64,000 bases of DNA from JAMIFV01 sp035906055 (GTDB lineage Bacteria; Pseudomonadota; Alphaproteobacteria; Rickettsiales; JABCZZ01), in assembly GCA_035906055.1 (NCBI GenBank), contig JAMIFV010000005.1, positions 1 to 64,000 of the forward strand, in the 5' to 3' direction. Each line of letters begins with the position of its first letter. Position 1 is the stretch's first letter. The notes under the pieces are model-generated. The model made no database searches. It was not told where the DNA came from and was given only the letters and a program-made list of their open reading frames with translations. Shown here one piece after another: positions 25,596-34,642 of this stretch. Position numbers and translations under genes: made by a program.

Positions 25596-27443
25596 CTACT
25601 TTTTTAAGGCATCCGCCAATAATTGCATTACTCTTGTACGGTCGGCGGAACTGGCGGCAAGGCCTGCAATGTCGTTTACCGAGCGTTTTTGCGCGTCAAC
25701 GGCGTGCATATTTGCGCCTTTGCCGAGCAGATATTCCACCACTGCCACACGGCTGAGCGACGCCGCATGCGCAAGCGGCGTCATGCCCGCGTTATCTTTC
25801 GCCTCTATCGCTGCGCCAGCTTCCACCAGCGCTTTTACAATCTCCATCTGCCCGGCGAGCGCCGCCGCGCCCAGCGCGGTTATGCCGCGATTCTTACTGG
25901 GATAATCGATCGTGGCCTTGTGTTTAATGAATGCGTTCACAGCTTCCAGCTGCCCGGCCTCCGCCGCCAGCGTGATGGCGGGCGTGCCGTCCTGGTTCAT
26001 GATGTTGGGCACCGCGCCACGCGCCAGCAGCACGGGGGCGGCTTTGCCCTTGCCGTCGCGGATGGACCAGAGCAGCGCGAATTCCATATCCATCTTCACG
26101 CCTTTGGCAAGCAGCACTTCCAGCGTTTCCGGGTAGCCGTTATATACGCACATTTCCGCCAGCGTATAGCCTTCGGAGGTTTTCTGGTCGGGCGATGCGC
26201 CTTTCTCAAGCAGCGCCGTCACTACCCTGGCCATGTTATGCTGCACGGCGCGGCTGATGGCCGTGGCGCCGGATGCGCCGGCCTGACCTGTGTCAACGCC
26301 GCGCTGGAGGAGTTCCAGCACGATATCCTCAAAGCCGGAATCGATGGCGTGATAGAACAGCGTTTCGTTCTGGTCGTTACGGATATTGACGTCCCTGGTG
26401 CGTGCAAGCAGGGTTTTGGCAATGGCGTTATTCCTGATGTCGAGCGCCTTGAAGAGCAGGGCATGGGGCAACTGCTCCGAAGCAGGCGCTGATGCCAGCA
26501 GGTCATTGAAAAGCGTTTCGTCGATCCCGGGTGTTTCCAGTGCTGCGGCGAGAATGGCGGAGGAAACGGGCACATTGCCCTCCTTCATCTTCTGCAGCAA
26601 CAGTCTGGCCAGCGGCCCGTTGCCTTTCTTGAGAGCGATCAGCAGGGCGTTTTCACCGGATTTATTGACGGCGGTCACATCGGCGCCTGCTTCGAGCAGC
26701 AGCGTGCCGATAGCGTCGTCACCTGTTTGCGCCGCATGCATAAGGGGCGTTATACCAATCGTGTCGGCTTTGGAAGCGCTGGCGCCCGCTTCCAGCAGCA
26801 GCTTGGTGACAGGCGCGGAGTTTGCGAGTATCGCGTAACTGAGCGCGGTGTTGCCGCGCGTGTCTTCCGACAGCAGCGCGTCCCGCGCGGGATCGGTGGT
26901 TTTCATCGCCTCCAGTATCTTTTTAACAAGGCCTTCGTTCTTCTGGTTCACCGCCAGCATCAGCGGCGTGGTGGCGGCCTTACTTCCCAGATTGGGATTT
27001 GCACCCAGCGAGATGAACTGCTCCGCCAGTTCTGGCCTGTTCTGTTCAATGGCTTTGAACAACGCGGTCTTGCCGTCCTTGTCGGCGATGTTGAGCGCGT
27101 CAACGCTTTGCGCTCCCGGCGTCATATGCTGCAGCAGTAATTTGAGTATCTCATCCGAAGGCAACTCCATCGCGGCCAGAAGCGCGCTGGTGCCTTCATG
27201 GTTGCGGATGCCTGCATTCGCGCCCATGCTCAGGAAGAAACGCACATTGTCGATGTGGCCGTCTTTGATCTCCTGAATGAATGTATCGGGGTCGATGGAG
27301 ATGTTTTTTTTGCCTGCCATGGTGTTGGAGGCCGTGTTGAGCGAGCCCGAATCGCCCGCGATGCCTGCAAGCGGCATCAACGACATTGCGGTGGCGGTGA
27401 TGCATAGGGGAAGGATGTGGTAAAGGTCGGTGCGCTTGCTCAT
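25596..27443 (-). CDS. Exported ankyrin-repeat protein, 615 aa
   Basis: After a likely signal peptide (ILPLCITATAMSLMPLAGIAG), nearly the whole protein is a run of about 15 ankyrin-like repeats of 33 residues. Clear ones include GTSALLAAMELPSDEILKLL, GNTALSYAILANSAPVTKLL, GITPLMHAAQTGDDAIGTLL and GMTPLAHAASLSRVAVVEYL. Such repeats mediate protein binding. Export suggests a periplasmic or secreted target; in host-associated alphaproteobacteria ankyrin proteins can be effectors, but nothing here shows a secretion tag beyond the Sec signal. Single gene followed downstream by repeat DNA. Confidence 0.88.
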   Translation of the reverse strand: MSKRTDLYHILPLCITATAMSLMPLAGIAGDSGSLNTASNTMAGKKNISIDPDTFIQEIKDGHIDNVRFFLSMGANAGIRNHEGTSALLAAMELPSDEILKLLLQHMTPGAQSVDALNIADKDGKTALFKAIEQNRPELAEQFISLGANPNLGSKAATTPLMLAVNQKNEGLVKKILEAMKTTDPARDALLSEDTRGNTALSYAILANSAPVTKLLLEAGASASKADTIGITPLMHAAQTGDDAIGTLLLEAGADVTAVNKSGENALLIALKKGNGPLARLLLQKMKEGNVPVSSAILAAALETPGIDETLFNDLLASAPASEQLPHALLFKALDIRNNAIAKTLLARTRDVNIRNDQNETLFYHAIDSGFEDIVLELLQRGVDTGQAGASGATAISRAVQHNMARVVTALLEKGASPDQKTSEGYTLAEMCVYNGYPETLEVLLAKGVKMDMEFALLWSIRDGKGKAAPVLLARGAVPNIMNQDGTPAITLAAEAGQLEAVNAFIKHKATIDYPSKNRGITALGAAALAGQMEIVKALVEAGAAIEAKDNAGMTPLAHAASLSRVAVVEYLLGKGANMHAVDAQKRSVNDIAGLAASSADRTRVMQLLADALKK

Positions 27444-27462
27444 GAAAGGCGATCCTTTGCGT

Positions 27463-27672
27463 TTAAGTAGAGTAGGGTGAGGAAAGATGGTCTTTATATG
27501 CTATGCGGCGCTTCTCCAGCTCGCTCAATATATGCGTGCGCTCGTCATCGCTGTAGGCATTCCAGCGGGCGATCTCTTCCAGCGAGCGCAGGCAGCCACG
27601 GCAGAAACCGATATCTTCTTCTATGGAACATACCGAGATACAGGGAGAGCGCTTTTCTTTTTTTGTATTCAT
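27463..27672 (-). CDS. DUF1289 small cysteine-rich protein
   Basis: A 69-residue protein with the DUF1289 signature: SPCISVCSIEEDIGFCRGCLRSLEEIARW, where four Cys (C-x3-C-x8-C-x2-C) could bind a metal or Fe-S cluster. The molecular role is not established. It lies 19 bases upstream of the ankyrin gene on the same strand and could be co-transcribed with it. Confidence 0.88.
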   Translation of the reverse strand: MNTKKEKRSPCISVCSIEEDIGFCRGCLRSLEEIARWNAYSDDERTHILSELEKRRIAYKDHLSSPYST

Positions 27673-27754
27673 ATCAATAGATTAACAAGAATTATTAACC
27701 AAGGTGTCATCATTTTGTCACAAAAAACGTAAAGAATTGTTAACTTTCTGAGCA

Positions 27755-27768
27755 TACCATACATGGTA
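27755..27768. promoter_or_regulatory. 14-bp palindrome upstream of the 166-aa gene
   Basis: TACCAT-AC-ATGGTA, perfect 6-bp arms, about 50 bases before the ATG at 27816 in an AT-rich divergent gap. It could be an operator for this gene or for DUF1289; no protein can be named. Confidence 0.35.
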
Positions 27769-27815
27769 ATAATACTGCTAAGAAACAAAAAAGACGATTG
27801 TTAGCCAGGGCTGGT

Positions 27816-28316
27816 ATGAAAGATTTCGACCATACATTGCAACGCCGTGAGGGCGGGCAGATGAGTGTCGGCGTGAATGCTCACTCCCTGAGGTTTACTA
27901 TCACGGGGCCTGTTACCCCTAATGAAAAAGAAGCGATAGGCGGGCTTGTGAGCCTTGCAGCTGCTCTCAAGCGCGGCGTACAAGGATCCAGCGTTCAGTC
28001 GGAAGGCGAAGCGCTATCGCTTGCGATCCAGACTCCCAACGGTCGCGATGACGCGCTGGCCATGGTGGCGGTGAACTCGCTGGAAGCGCATGGCGCGATC
28101 AGCATAGGCGAATCACAGCGGTTTCAAACGGCACTGCACACTTCCGCGCAGCAGGCGCAAAAAGCAGCCGAACCGGTCGCGCAGGATATTTCCGACATCC
28201 AGAAAGCCGTAGCCGCTATCGGCAATTCAATGCGCACAATTGTCGCGCCTTCCGAGTCCTCCGTTGTCGCCGCGCAAAACCTGCCGGGCAAGTCCGAGGG
28301 CAAGATCTTAGGTTAG
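27816..28316 (+). CDS. Soluble protein of unknown function, 166 aa
   Basis: I do not recognise the family. I start at ATG 27816 (MKDFDHTLQRREGG); the frame also has a TTG at 27798. The product has a beta-rich N-terminal part (QMSVGVNAHSLRFTITGPV), a helical middle (EKEAIGGLVSLAAALKRG) and an Ala/Gln-rich helical tail that could be coiled coil (residues 95-150). There is no signal peptide, membrane segment or Cys. It converges on dapE and overlaps its end by 9 bases. Confidence 0.65.
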   Translation: MKDFDHTLQRREGGQMSVGVNAHSLRFTITGPVTPNEKEAIGGLVSLAAALKRGVQGSSVQSEGEALSLAIQTPNGRDDALAMVAVNSLEAHGAISIGESQRFQTALHTSAQQAQKAAEPVAQDISDIQKAVAAIGNSMRTIVAPSESSVVAAQNLPGKSEGKILG

Positions 28317-29441
28317 GTATTGCTGCATCACGCGCAGGTAGATGCTTTTGAGTTTTTGCAGGTCGTCCACCAATACACGCTCATCCACCGCATGTGCGCG
28401 GGAGCCGGTAGTGCCGAATTCCACGACCGGGCAGATATCCTTGATAAAACGCGCGTCTGACGTGCCGCCGGTAGTGGAAAGCACAGGCTCCATTCCCGTC
28501 ACTTCTTTCACAGCTTCTTTCAGCACGTTACTCAGCTTGCCCGGCGGGGTGAGAAAGGATTCGCCAGAAACGCGCCATTGCAGGTCATAGTTGCCCGGCA
28601 CGCTGTCGAGCTGCTGCTGCACCCATGCGCGGATGGACTCAGCATTGTGCTGGTCATTGAAGCGGATATTGAAACGCGCGACGGCATGCGCGGGAATCAC
28701 ATTGCCCGCCATGTTGTTCACGTCAACGCTGGTTACTTCAAGGTTGGAGGGTGGAAAGAATTTGCTGCCGCCATCGATGGGCGTGTATTTGAGTTTGTGC
28801 AGCACCTTCAGCATCGTGGTGACGGGATTATCCGCCATTTCCGGGTAGGCTGCGTGACCCTGTTTGCCTTTCACGGTGAGGATGCCGTAGGCGCTGCCGC
28901 GTCGGCCTATCTTGGCCATTTCGCCAAGTGTGTGTGGGTTGGTGGGTTCGCCCACGATGCAGCCGTCAATCACTTCGCCTTTTTCCTTCAGCCAGGGCAG
29001 CACTTTGCGCGTGCCATTCACTGCAACACCCTCTTCATCGCCCGTGATGAGCAGGCTCAGCGAACCGTTGAACGGCTTTTTGGCGAATTCGGCGGCGGCG
29101 GCCACGAATGCGGCGATGGCGCCTTTCATGTCTTCGGTGCCGCGCCCGTAAAGATAGCCGTCTTTAACGGTGCCAGCGAACGGGTCCACGCTCCATGCGG
29201 CGCGGTCGCCCACCGGCACCACATCCACATGCCCGGCGAAGCACAGGTTAGGCTGCGCGGTGCCGATGCGCGCATACAAATTCTCGGTGGGCTCACCGGG
29301 AGCATCGCTGAACGTCATGCGGTGACAGGTGAAGCCGATCACTTCGAGGTGATGTATCAGTGCTTCCATCACGCCTTCGTTCTTCGGCGTGATGCTGGGG
29401 CAGCGTATGAGGTCTTGTGCTACAGAGATTACGTCAGTCAT
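28308..29441 (-). CDS. dapE: Succinyl-diaminopimelate desuccinylase
   Basis: Hydrolyses N-succinyl-LL-diaminopimelate in lysine/peptidoglycan synthesis; a dinuclear zinc M20 peptidase. The 377-residue product shows CPSITPKNEG, the metal motif FAGHVDVVPVGD, GRGTEDMKGAIAAFV, the catalytic Glu pair in TGDEEG, IVGEPT and the C-terminal VVEFGTTGSRAHAVDE. Its substrate pathway partner dapD lies upstream on the same strand; a 96-base toxin-gene fossil now separates them. Confidence 0.96.
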   Translation of the reverse strand: MTDVISVAQDLIRCPSITPKNEGVMEALIHHLEVIGFTCHRMTFSDAPGEPTENLYARIGTAQPNLCFAGHVDVVPVGDRAAWSVDPFAGTVKDGYLYGRGTEDMKGAIAAFVAAAAEFAKKPFNGSLSLLITGDEEGVAVNGTRKVLPWLKEKGEVIDGCIVGEPTNPHTLGEMAKIGRRGSAYGILTVKGKQGHAAYPEMADNPVTTMLKVLHKLKYTPIDGGSKFFPPSNLEVTSVDVNNMAGNVIPAHAVARFNIRFNDQHNAESIRAWVQQQLDSVPGNYDLQWRVSGESFLTPPGKLSNVLKEAVKEVTGMEPVLSTTGGTSDARFIKDICPVVEFGTTGSRAHAVDERVLVDDLQKLKSIYLRVMQQYLT

Positions 29442-29443
29442 GC

Positions 29444-29539
29444 TTATTCAAAAATATCACTATGGGTACTGCTGGCAGCTAAATATAGCACAGCGTTGTC
29501 GTACTGATAGACTAATAGCCAGTCTGGTTCAATATGGCA
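29444..29539 (-). pseudogene. C-terminal remnant of a YafQ/RelE-like toxin gene
   Basis: Between dapD and dapE an open stretch of 31 codons reads CHIEPDWLLVYQYDN, then ASSTHSDIFE and a stop. This is the C-terminal signature of YafQ-type mRNA-interferase toxins (ChlxPDWLLiY...tGTHSdLF), including the His before Ser-Asp that is needed in YafQ. The upstream part is missing: an in-frame TAA stands directly before it and the dapD stop three codons earlier. No antitoxin is present. It is a fossil of a lost toxin-antitoxin pair or a translocated fragment. Confidence 0.72.
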
Positions 29540-29548
29540 TTAAATCCT

Positions 29549-30370
29549 TTATATCCCTCTCAGTAGTTCGTTGATGCCGGTCTTGCTGCGGGTTTTTTCA
29601 TCCACGCGTTTAACAATAACGGCGCAATAGAGGGAAGGGGAATTGGGAGTTTTACCGGGCATGGTGCCAGCCACCACCACGCTGTAAGCGGGCACGCGGC
29701 CATAGAATACTTCACCCGATTCACGGTCGATGATACGTGTAGACGCGCCAAGGTAAACGCCCATGGAAAGCACGGAGCCTTCTTCCACGACCACGCCTTC
29801 GGCCACTTCGCTGCGCGCGCCGATGAAGCAGTTATCCTCGATGATGACGGGGCCTGCCTGTAGCGGCTCCAGCACGCCGCCGATGCCCACACCGCCGGAG
29901 ATATGGCAGTGCTTGCCGATCTGCGCGCAGGAGCCGATAGTCACCCATGTATCCACCATCGTGCCCTCGCCAACATGCGCGCCAATGTTCACGAAGCTCG
30001 GCATCAGCACCACGTTGGGGGCAACATAAGAACCGCGCCGCACGAAGCAGCCCGGCACAGCGCGGAATTTGGCTTCCGCGAATTTTGCCTTATCCCAGCC
30101 GTCGAATTTGGAGGGAACCTTATCGAACCACGAAGAGTCGCCGTGGCTTTTCACCACATCCGTATCGTTCAGGCGGAAGGACAGCAGCACGGCCTTTTTC
30201 ACCCACTGGTTCACCTGCCAGTCAGCGCCGGTTTTTTCCGCCACGCGTAAGCTGCCGTTATCAAGCCCCGCGAGTGTCTCGTTCACGGCGTCGCGCACGT
30301 CGCCTTTGGTTGCGGTATTGATGGTGTCGCGTGCTTCCCACGCATTTTCGATGGTCGTCTGTAACGTCAT
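29549..30370 (-). CDS. dapD: Tetrahydrodipicolinate N-succinyltransferase
   Basis: Transfers succinyl from succinyl-CoA to tetrahydrodipicolinate. The 273-residue product has the helical N-terminal domain ([13 protein letters not shown]) and a left-handed beta helix of hexapeptide repeats, including [28 protein letters not shown] with GSY at the start here, [24 protein letters not shown] and [20 protein letters not shown]. Length matches the family. Its ATG overlaps the stop of the SDR gene upstream by 4 bases, so the two are coupled. Confidence 0.96.
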   Translation of the reverse strand: MTLQTTIENAWEARDTINTATKGDVRDAVNETLAGLDNGSLRVAEKTGADWQVNQWVKKAVLLSFRLNDTDVVKSHGDSSWFDKVPSKFDGWDKAKFAEAKFRAVPGCFVRRGSYVAPNVVLMPSFVNIGAHVGEGTMVDTWVTIGSCAQIGKHCHISGGVGIGGVLEPLQAGPVIIEDNCFIGARSEVAEGVVVEEGSVLSMGVYLGASTRIIDRESGEVFYGRVPAYSVVVAGTMPGKTPNSPSLYCAVIVKRVDEKTRSKTGINELLRGI

Positions 30371-31152
30371 GTTATGGTGTCCTCAGGTAAACAGGATTTT
30401 TTGGGCAGCGCTGCAAACAGCGGATCGGTTATGCGCACTGACAGGCACGTAAGCAGCCAGAGCGGAAGGTAAAGCGCAAGCGGAAAAGCGATGCGCGCGC
30501 GCGAAAGTGCGATGCCGCGCTGGATGATGCGGGCGGCTTTCTCCGCGCTCATGATAAAAGGCATAGGGAAATCATTTACTTGTGTCATCGGTGTTTTGAT
30601 ATAGCCCGGGCAGATGACGCTCACGTTCACGCCGGAACCTTTATACGCCCCGCGCAGGCCTTCACCGAACGCGCGCACGGCGTTCTTGCTGGCGCTGTAA
30701 GCCGGGCAGCTGGGAATGCCGCGCAAGCCCGCAAGCGAGGCCATGAGCGCGATATGGCCGTTTTTGCGCTGCACCATTCGCGGCAGAATGGGCATCACAG
30801 TGTTAAGCACGCCGTCCACGTTAATGGCGAAGATATCGCGCACCTGCTGCTCCGTCTCGTGAGAGTCGCCGGTTCCGGCGGAAATGCCCGCATTGGCGAT
30901 GACGAGGTCAAGCGTATGGGCGGCGTCAAACGCCAGTATTATGGCAGCCAGCTTTTCACGGTCGCGCACGTCGCAAACATGCGCTTCCACCAGCGCGCCG
31001 CGCGCAGTACATGCGCGCACAACCTCCTGCAGGCGCTCTGCATTACGGCCGGTAAGGCAGAGCGTTACGCCGGGGGCGGCATAGGCCCCGGCCAGCGCCG
31101 CGCCGACGCCGGAACTGGCTCCCGTTATAAGTACAGAGTGGAAATGCTTCAT
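30367..31152 (-). CDS. Short-chain dehydrogenase/reductase (classical SDR)
   Basis: A 261-residue protein with the NAD(P) motif [18 protein letters not shown], the catalytic Ser/Tyr/Lys in [21 protein letters not shown], and PGYIKTPM. The C-terminal 50 residues are hydrophobic ([17 protein letters not shown]), suggesting membrane association, as in SDRs of the DltE/YqjQ type acting on lipid-linked substrates. The substrate is unknown. The 4-base overlap with dapD places it in the lysine-synthesis operon, perhaps only by chance. Confidence 0.88.
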   Translation of the reverse strand: MKHFHSVLITGASSGVGAALAGAYAAPGVTLCLTGRNAERLQEVVRACTARGALVEAHVCDVRDREKLAAIILAFDAAHTLDLVIANAGISAGTGDSHETEQQVRDIFAINVDGVLNTVMPILPRMVQRKNGHIALMASLAGLRGIPSCPAYSASKNAVRAFGEGLRGAYKGSGVNVSVICPGYIKTPMTQVNDFPMPFIMSAEKAARIIQRGIALSRARIAFPLALYLPLWLLTCLSVRITDPLFAALPKKSCLPEDTIT

Positions 31153-31213
31153 AAAGTCTACTTCTGAATTGGCTGATAACCTATGTTAAGCGGTAGGCAA
31201 TTCCAAATAAAAT

Positions 31214-32362
31214 ATGCTAGATTCATACTATATGAACGAGCCTGTGCCCGAAAACCTGCATCTGTTTGCCGCCGGAATTGATCTGGACGCCGCCCACAAG
31301 GCGCATATGCGCTGGCTTACCTCCGGCGGCAGGCAGGGAAAACGGCTGCATCTGCGCAATACCGACCTTGAAGGGCTGAACATGTCGGGCTTCACGCTGG
31401 CGGAAGCATCGCTGCGCGGCATCGTGATACGCGACGTGGACCTCTCCGGCGCTGACCTGCGCGGGTCCGACCTTGCCGAAACCATGTTCGAGAATGTGAA
31501 CCTTAAAGGCGCGATGCTTAACTCGGCGTTGTTCATGGGCGCGCAGTTCGTCAATGTGAACTTTGAGGGGGCCGACCTGACCGGCGCCGACCTGCAGGGA
31601 GTCATGGCGCGCGATATCCGTTTCACAGGAGCGCGCATGAATAAATGCACGATGCGCGACGCCACCTTGCAGCATGCCGATTTTGCGCATGCGCAATTGC
31701 GCGATACCATGCTGCGCGCGGTTTCCTGCATGGGGGCGCGGTTCGATAACGCCGACCTCGCCAATGCCGAATGCCGCGAAGGCGTGTTCGACTATGCCAG
31801 TTTCTCGCATGCGAACGTGGATAACGTTATCTTTAAAGATGCATCCTTGCGCGGTGTGGACATCCACAACGTAAACTTCACCAAGGCGCATGACGTGGTG
31901 TTCGACGAACAGACGCAGGCCTTTATCAAGGAGCGCGCGCGGCTGGACGACCTCAACCAGCAACTCACCCTGCAGGTGTCGCGGCAGGAGAACCGCACGA
32001 AGATCCTGGAAGGCGAAAACACCGTGCTGCGCGCGCGCGAACGCACCAACCGCCTGCGCGAGGCGAGGCTGGAAGGGCTGATCTACAAGCTCAGCCGCGT
32101 CGCGTTCGCATACGGGCTTATCAGCATCGTATGGCTTGCGATCAGCGCGTTCCTGCTGTCATTCACCTATTCACGCTTCAGCCAGCTCGACTTCAGCCGC
32201 ATCGCGGGCATCCTCGCGGGGGTGGGGCTGGTCATCATTCTTTCCTTCCTTTCTTTCTATTTTGCGATTAAGACTCGCAAAATTCTGTTTTCCATGGCAG
32301 AAAAACCGGACCCTGATACCAACAACAACCAAAATTCTATGACGAAGCAGGAGTTACCATGA
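31214..32362 (+). CDS. Pentapeptide-repeat protein with coiled coil and two membrane helices
   Basis: Residues about 50-220 are built from pentapeptide repeats (A[DN]LxG pattern): NTDLEGLNMSGFTLAEASL, VDLSGADLRGSDLAETMF, GADLTGADLQGVMA. These fold into a right-handed square beta helix. A coiled coil follows (about 235-285), then two membrane helices (VAFAYGLISIVWLAISAFLL and IAGILAGVGLVIILSFLSF). The function is unknown; the layout suggests a cytoplasmic scaffold fixed to the inner membrane. The start could also be M7 (31232). Its end overlaps the LOG gene by 4 bases. Confidence 0.85.
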   Translation: MLDSYYMNEPVPENLHLFAAGIDLDAAHKAHMRWLTSGGRQGKRLHLRNTDLEGLNMSGFTLAEASLRGIVIRDVDLSGADLRGSDLAETMFENVNLKGAMLNSALFMGAQFVNVNFEGADLTGADLQGVMARDIRFTGARMNKCTMRDATLQHADFAHAQLRDTMLRAVSCMGARFDNADLANAECREGVFDYASFSHANVDNVIFKDASLRGVDIHNVNFTKAHDVVFDEQTQAFIKERARLDDLNQQLTLQVSRQENRTKILEGENTVLRARERTNRLREARLEGLIYKLSRVAFAYGLISIVWLAISAFLLSFTYSRFSQLDFSRIAGILAGVGLVIILSFLSFYFAIKTRKILFSMAEKPDPDTNNNQNSMTKQELP

Positions 32363-32904
32363 GCGATATAAAAGCAGTCTGCGTATTTTGCGGCGCAAGC
32401 AACAACGTGCCCACGCACTTTCTCGACATCGGCAAGACGTTTGGCAACATGCTGGTGCAGAACAATATCAAACTGGTCTATGGCGGCGGCGATTGCGGCA
32501 TCATGGGCGCAGTGGCCAACTCCGTGCTCAAAGCCAAGGGCTATGTGACCGGCGTGTTCCCCCGCAGCCTGAAAGACCTCGAGTCCGAACATGCGAGCCT
32601 AAGCGAGATCATCATGGTGGAAAGCATGCATGAGCGCAAACGCATCATGTTCGAGCGTTCCGACGCCATCGTGGTGCTGCCCGGCGGCTTCGGCACCATG
32701 GATGAAATGTTCGAGATCATCACCTGGAAACAGCTCCGCTTCCACCAGAAAAAGATCATCATCCTTAATCACAAGGGCTACTGGGATACGCTCATCCACC
32801 TGATGGACAATATCATCGACATAGGCTTCGCCCGCGAAGAGGTGCGCTCGTTCTATCAGGTAGTGGATACGCCCGAAGGTGTAATTGACGCTTTAAAGGG
32901 CTAA
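32359..32904 (+). CDS. LOG-family nucleotide 5'-monophosphate phosphoribohydrolase
   Basis: LOG proteins cleave the base from (cytokinin or purine/pyrimidine) nucleotide monophosphates; many are mislabelled lysine decarboxylases. The 181-residue product has the Rossmann start VCVFCGASNNVPTHF, YGGGDCGIMGAVANSVL and the catalytic PGGFGTMDEMFE with the preceding ERKRIMF Arg. Length is typical for type I LOG. Translation is probably coupled to the pentapeptide gene (ATGA overlap). Confidence 0.93.
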   Translation: MSDIKAVCVFCGASNNVPTHFLDIGKTFGNMLVQNNIKLVYGGGDCGIMGAVANSVLKAKGYVTGVFPRSLKDLESEHASLSEIIMVESMHERKRIMFERSDAIVVLPGGFGTMDEMFEIITWKQLRFHQKKIIILNHKGYWDTLIHLMDNIIDIGFAREEVRSFYQVVDTPEGVIDALKG

Positions 32905-32908
32905 TTTA

Positions 32909-33002
32909 TCGGGGGCACGCTGCCCCCGATTTCGTTCCACGAAATCTCCCCTGCGGGGGCGTCGCGATAAAGCTCCTCCATGCTTACGGCGTTTTGCCTG
33001 CT
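32909..33002. repeat. Single-arm copy E of the GGAGGAG/CGACGACCCC family
   Basis: Directly after the LOG stop: GGGGGCACGCTGCCCCC, GATTTCGTTCCACGAAATC, CCCCTGCGGGGGCGTCGCG, CTCCTCCATGCTTACGGC. This is the left-hand orientation (as the left half of copy B) without a right half. The following 130 bases are AT-rich leader DNA of the lipoprotein gene. Confidence 0.82.
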
Positions 33003-33131
33003 TGATTAAAAATACATATATTTAACAAATGATTATATACTTATGCATTTGTCACAAAACTGTCACTTGAGGGTGGGGGTGGGTGCGGGTAGAATTGAAT
33101 TGTTATAAAATAGCAGCTTAAAGGTTTTGAT

Positions 33132-34514
33132 ATGGCCGAAAAACTTATGTTCTCAGGTGTGCGCACGGAATTGGCAAAACTCGCCTTGGCAGCAAGCTTG
33201 GGCCCATTGGCTGGCTGCGGTGATCAGGCGGTCAGTGAACCGGTGCCTCTTAATGCGCAGCAACGCCTGGACTGTGATCAAGAAGGCATTGATGGAGCGA
33301 ACGCCATACTCGCAGGCAGAAAGCGTTTTGAAGGCACACCTTTCTTTGAAAAGCATTTTACACGCAGCAATGTTACCGATCGGCAACTTTATGATGCACT
33401 GAAACCAATGGGCGCTGCAGCCTGTGAAGTAGATGCCAGAAACCCTAATAATCCGGCAAGCCTTATTAGGGCTGAAAGGGATGCGTGCAGGAAAGAGTCT
33501 CTTGCTCGTGCAGAAAATACGCTTATCAATAGAGTTTCTCAAGAAGGGCCGGGTTTTTTACAACAGCAATTCCCTCCCGAAGGTACACCAACCCAGAGAG
33601 ATATGTTCTTGCGTGAACAACAAAGAACGCACGCAGAGTGTATTGCCGACGAAAAAGCAAGAAAAACACAAGAGCATAATAAAGCCAAAGCTACTAAATT
33701 TCCTGCTTACGGCACTGCTGGTCAGGCTGGGGCGTCAGGTTCATCTGCTCAGCCAGACATTAGAGAATCACCGCGTGTTATTCCGCAGTTCGTTCCTCAG
33801 GCTTCTACGGAAATACTGAAACATGAGTCTTTTGGGGATGCAGATTTTGAAGTGCTTTCAAAACTCATCATGCTGGAAAGCAGTGGTGGTAAGAATACAG
33901 CAAACCCGCTAAATCCAAAAGTAAAAGGTATATACCAGTTCAGTGAAGGAACAGCTCTCCGGTTTGGTCTTAAAGACCGTGCAGATCCCTTTGAGTCTTT
34001 AGTGGCTGCGGGCAAGCTTGAGGTGCATAACAGAAAATCACTCATCGAATTGCTGGGGCACAAGCCCAGCAAATTTGAAGTTGCCTTTGCCCACCAGCAG
34101 GGTGCTGTTGGTGCGGCGGCGCTTATTAATAATCCCAAGAAAAACGCTATAGATGTACTTACTCCGATTTATAAGAGTAAAGCGGTTGCAACACAGGCTA
34201 TAATTAACAATAGTGGCGACGCTTCTATGACTTCAGAGGATTTCATTGCCGTGCATATGGGCAAATACAATATGGCAGATGCCAATCAGGGACTGGAAGC
34301 TATTAACGGTATTCTGGCCAGCAAAGGCCTTGAAACGATTGACGCAAAATTTACTAACCCCTTTGGCACAAAGCTGGATAAAACGCCTTATGGTAGCCTG
34401 TTTGTTGCGCTTATGGGCAAACCTAAGACGATTGGTGAATCAAGAACGGCAGAGGCTCTTGGCGGCTTTGTAGAGAAGCTCATGAAAGGCACGCCGACAG
34501 AGCAGCGGCGTTAG
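33132..34514 (+). CDS. Putative lipoprotein with a C-terminal lytic-transglycosylase-like domain
   Basis: The N-terminus ends in a lipobox, GPLAGC (Cys29), so the mature protein is probably lipid-anchored. Residues 30-210 are polar with conserved-looking Cys (LDCDQEG, AACEVD, DACRKE, HAECIA). From about residue 235, DFEVLSKLIMLESSGGKN, then NPLNPKVKGIYQFSEGTALRFG resembles the SLT/lysozyme fold, in which the Glu of ESSGG would be catalytic and the G-x-YQF strand follows. That assignment is by motif only. The gene is less GC-rich than its surroundings and converges on the glycine-zipper operon. Confidence 0.7.
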   Translation: MAEKLMFSGVRTELAKLALAASLGPLAGCGDQAVSEPVPLNAQQRLDCDQEGIDGANAILAGRKRFEGTPFFEKHFTRSNVTDRQLYDALKPMGAAACEVDARNPNNPASLIRAERDACRKESLARAENTLINRVSQEGPGFLQQQFPPEGTPTQRDMFLREQQRTHAECIADEKARKTQEHNKAKATKFPAYGTAGQAGASGSSAQPDIRESPRVIPQFVPQASTEILKHESFGDADFEVLSKLIMLESSGGKNTANPLNPKVKGIYQFSEGTALRFGLKDRADPFESLVAAGKLEVHNRKSLIELLGHKPSKFEVAFAHQQGAVGAAALINNPKKNAIDVLTPIYKSKAVATQAIINNSGDASMTSEDFIAVHMGKYNMADANQGLEAINGILASKGLETIDAKFTNPFGTKLDKTPYGSLFVALMGKPKTIGESRTAEALGGFVEKLMKGTPTEQRR

Positions 34515-34575
34515 GCGCTTTTCTGAAAGTATAAATCATTTAAGTTTATAAATTACTCAACGCTCATTCCTCCCG

Positions 34576-34613
34576 GCATAATTAAAGAAATGGGGCATAA
34601 TTAAAGAAATGGG
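34576..34613. repeat. Two tandem copies of a 19-bp unit
   Basis: GCATAATTAAAGAAATGGG occurs twice without a gap in the short space between two convergent genes. Recent duplication or slippage; no function is apparent. Confidence 0.85.
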
Positions 34614-34642
34614 AAATTCAAAAAACCCAAATGCCTAAACTT

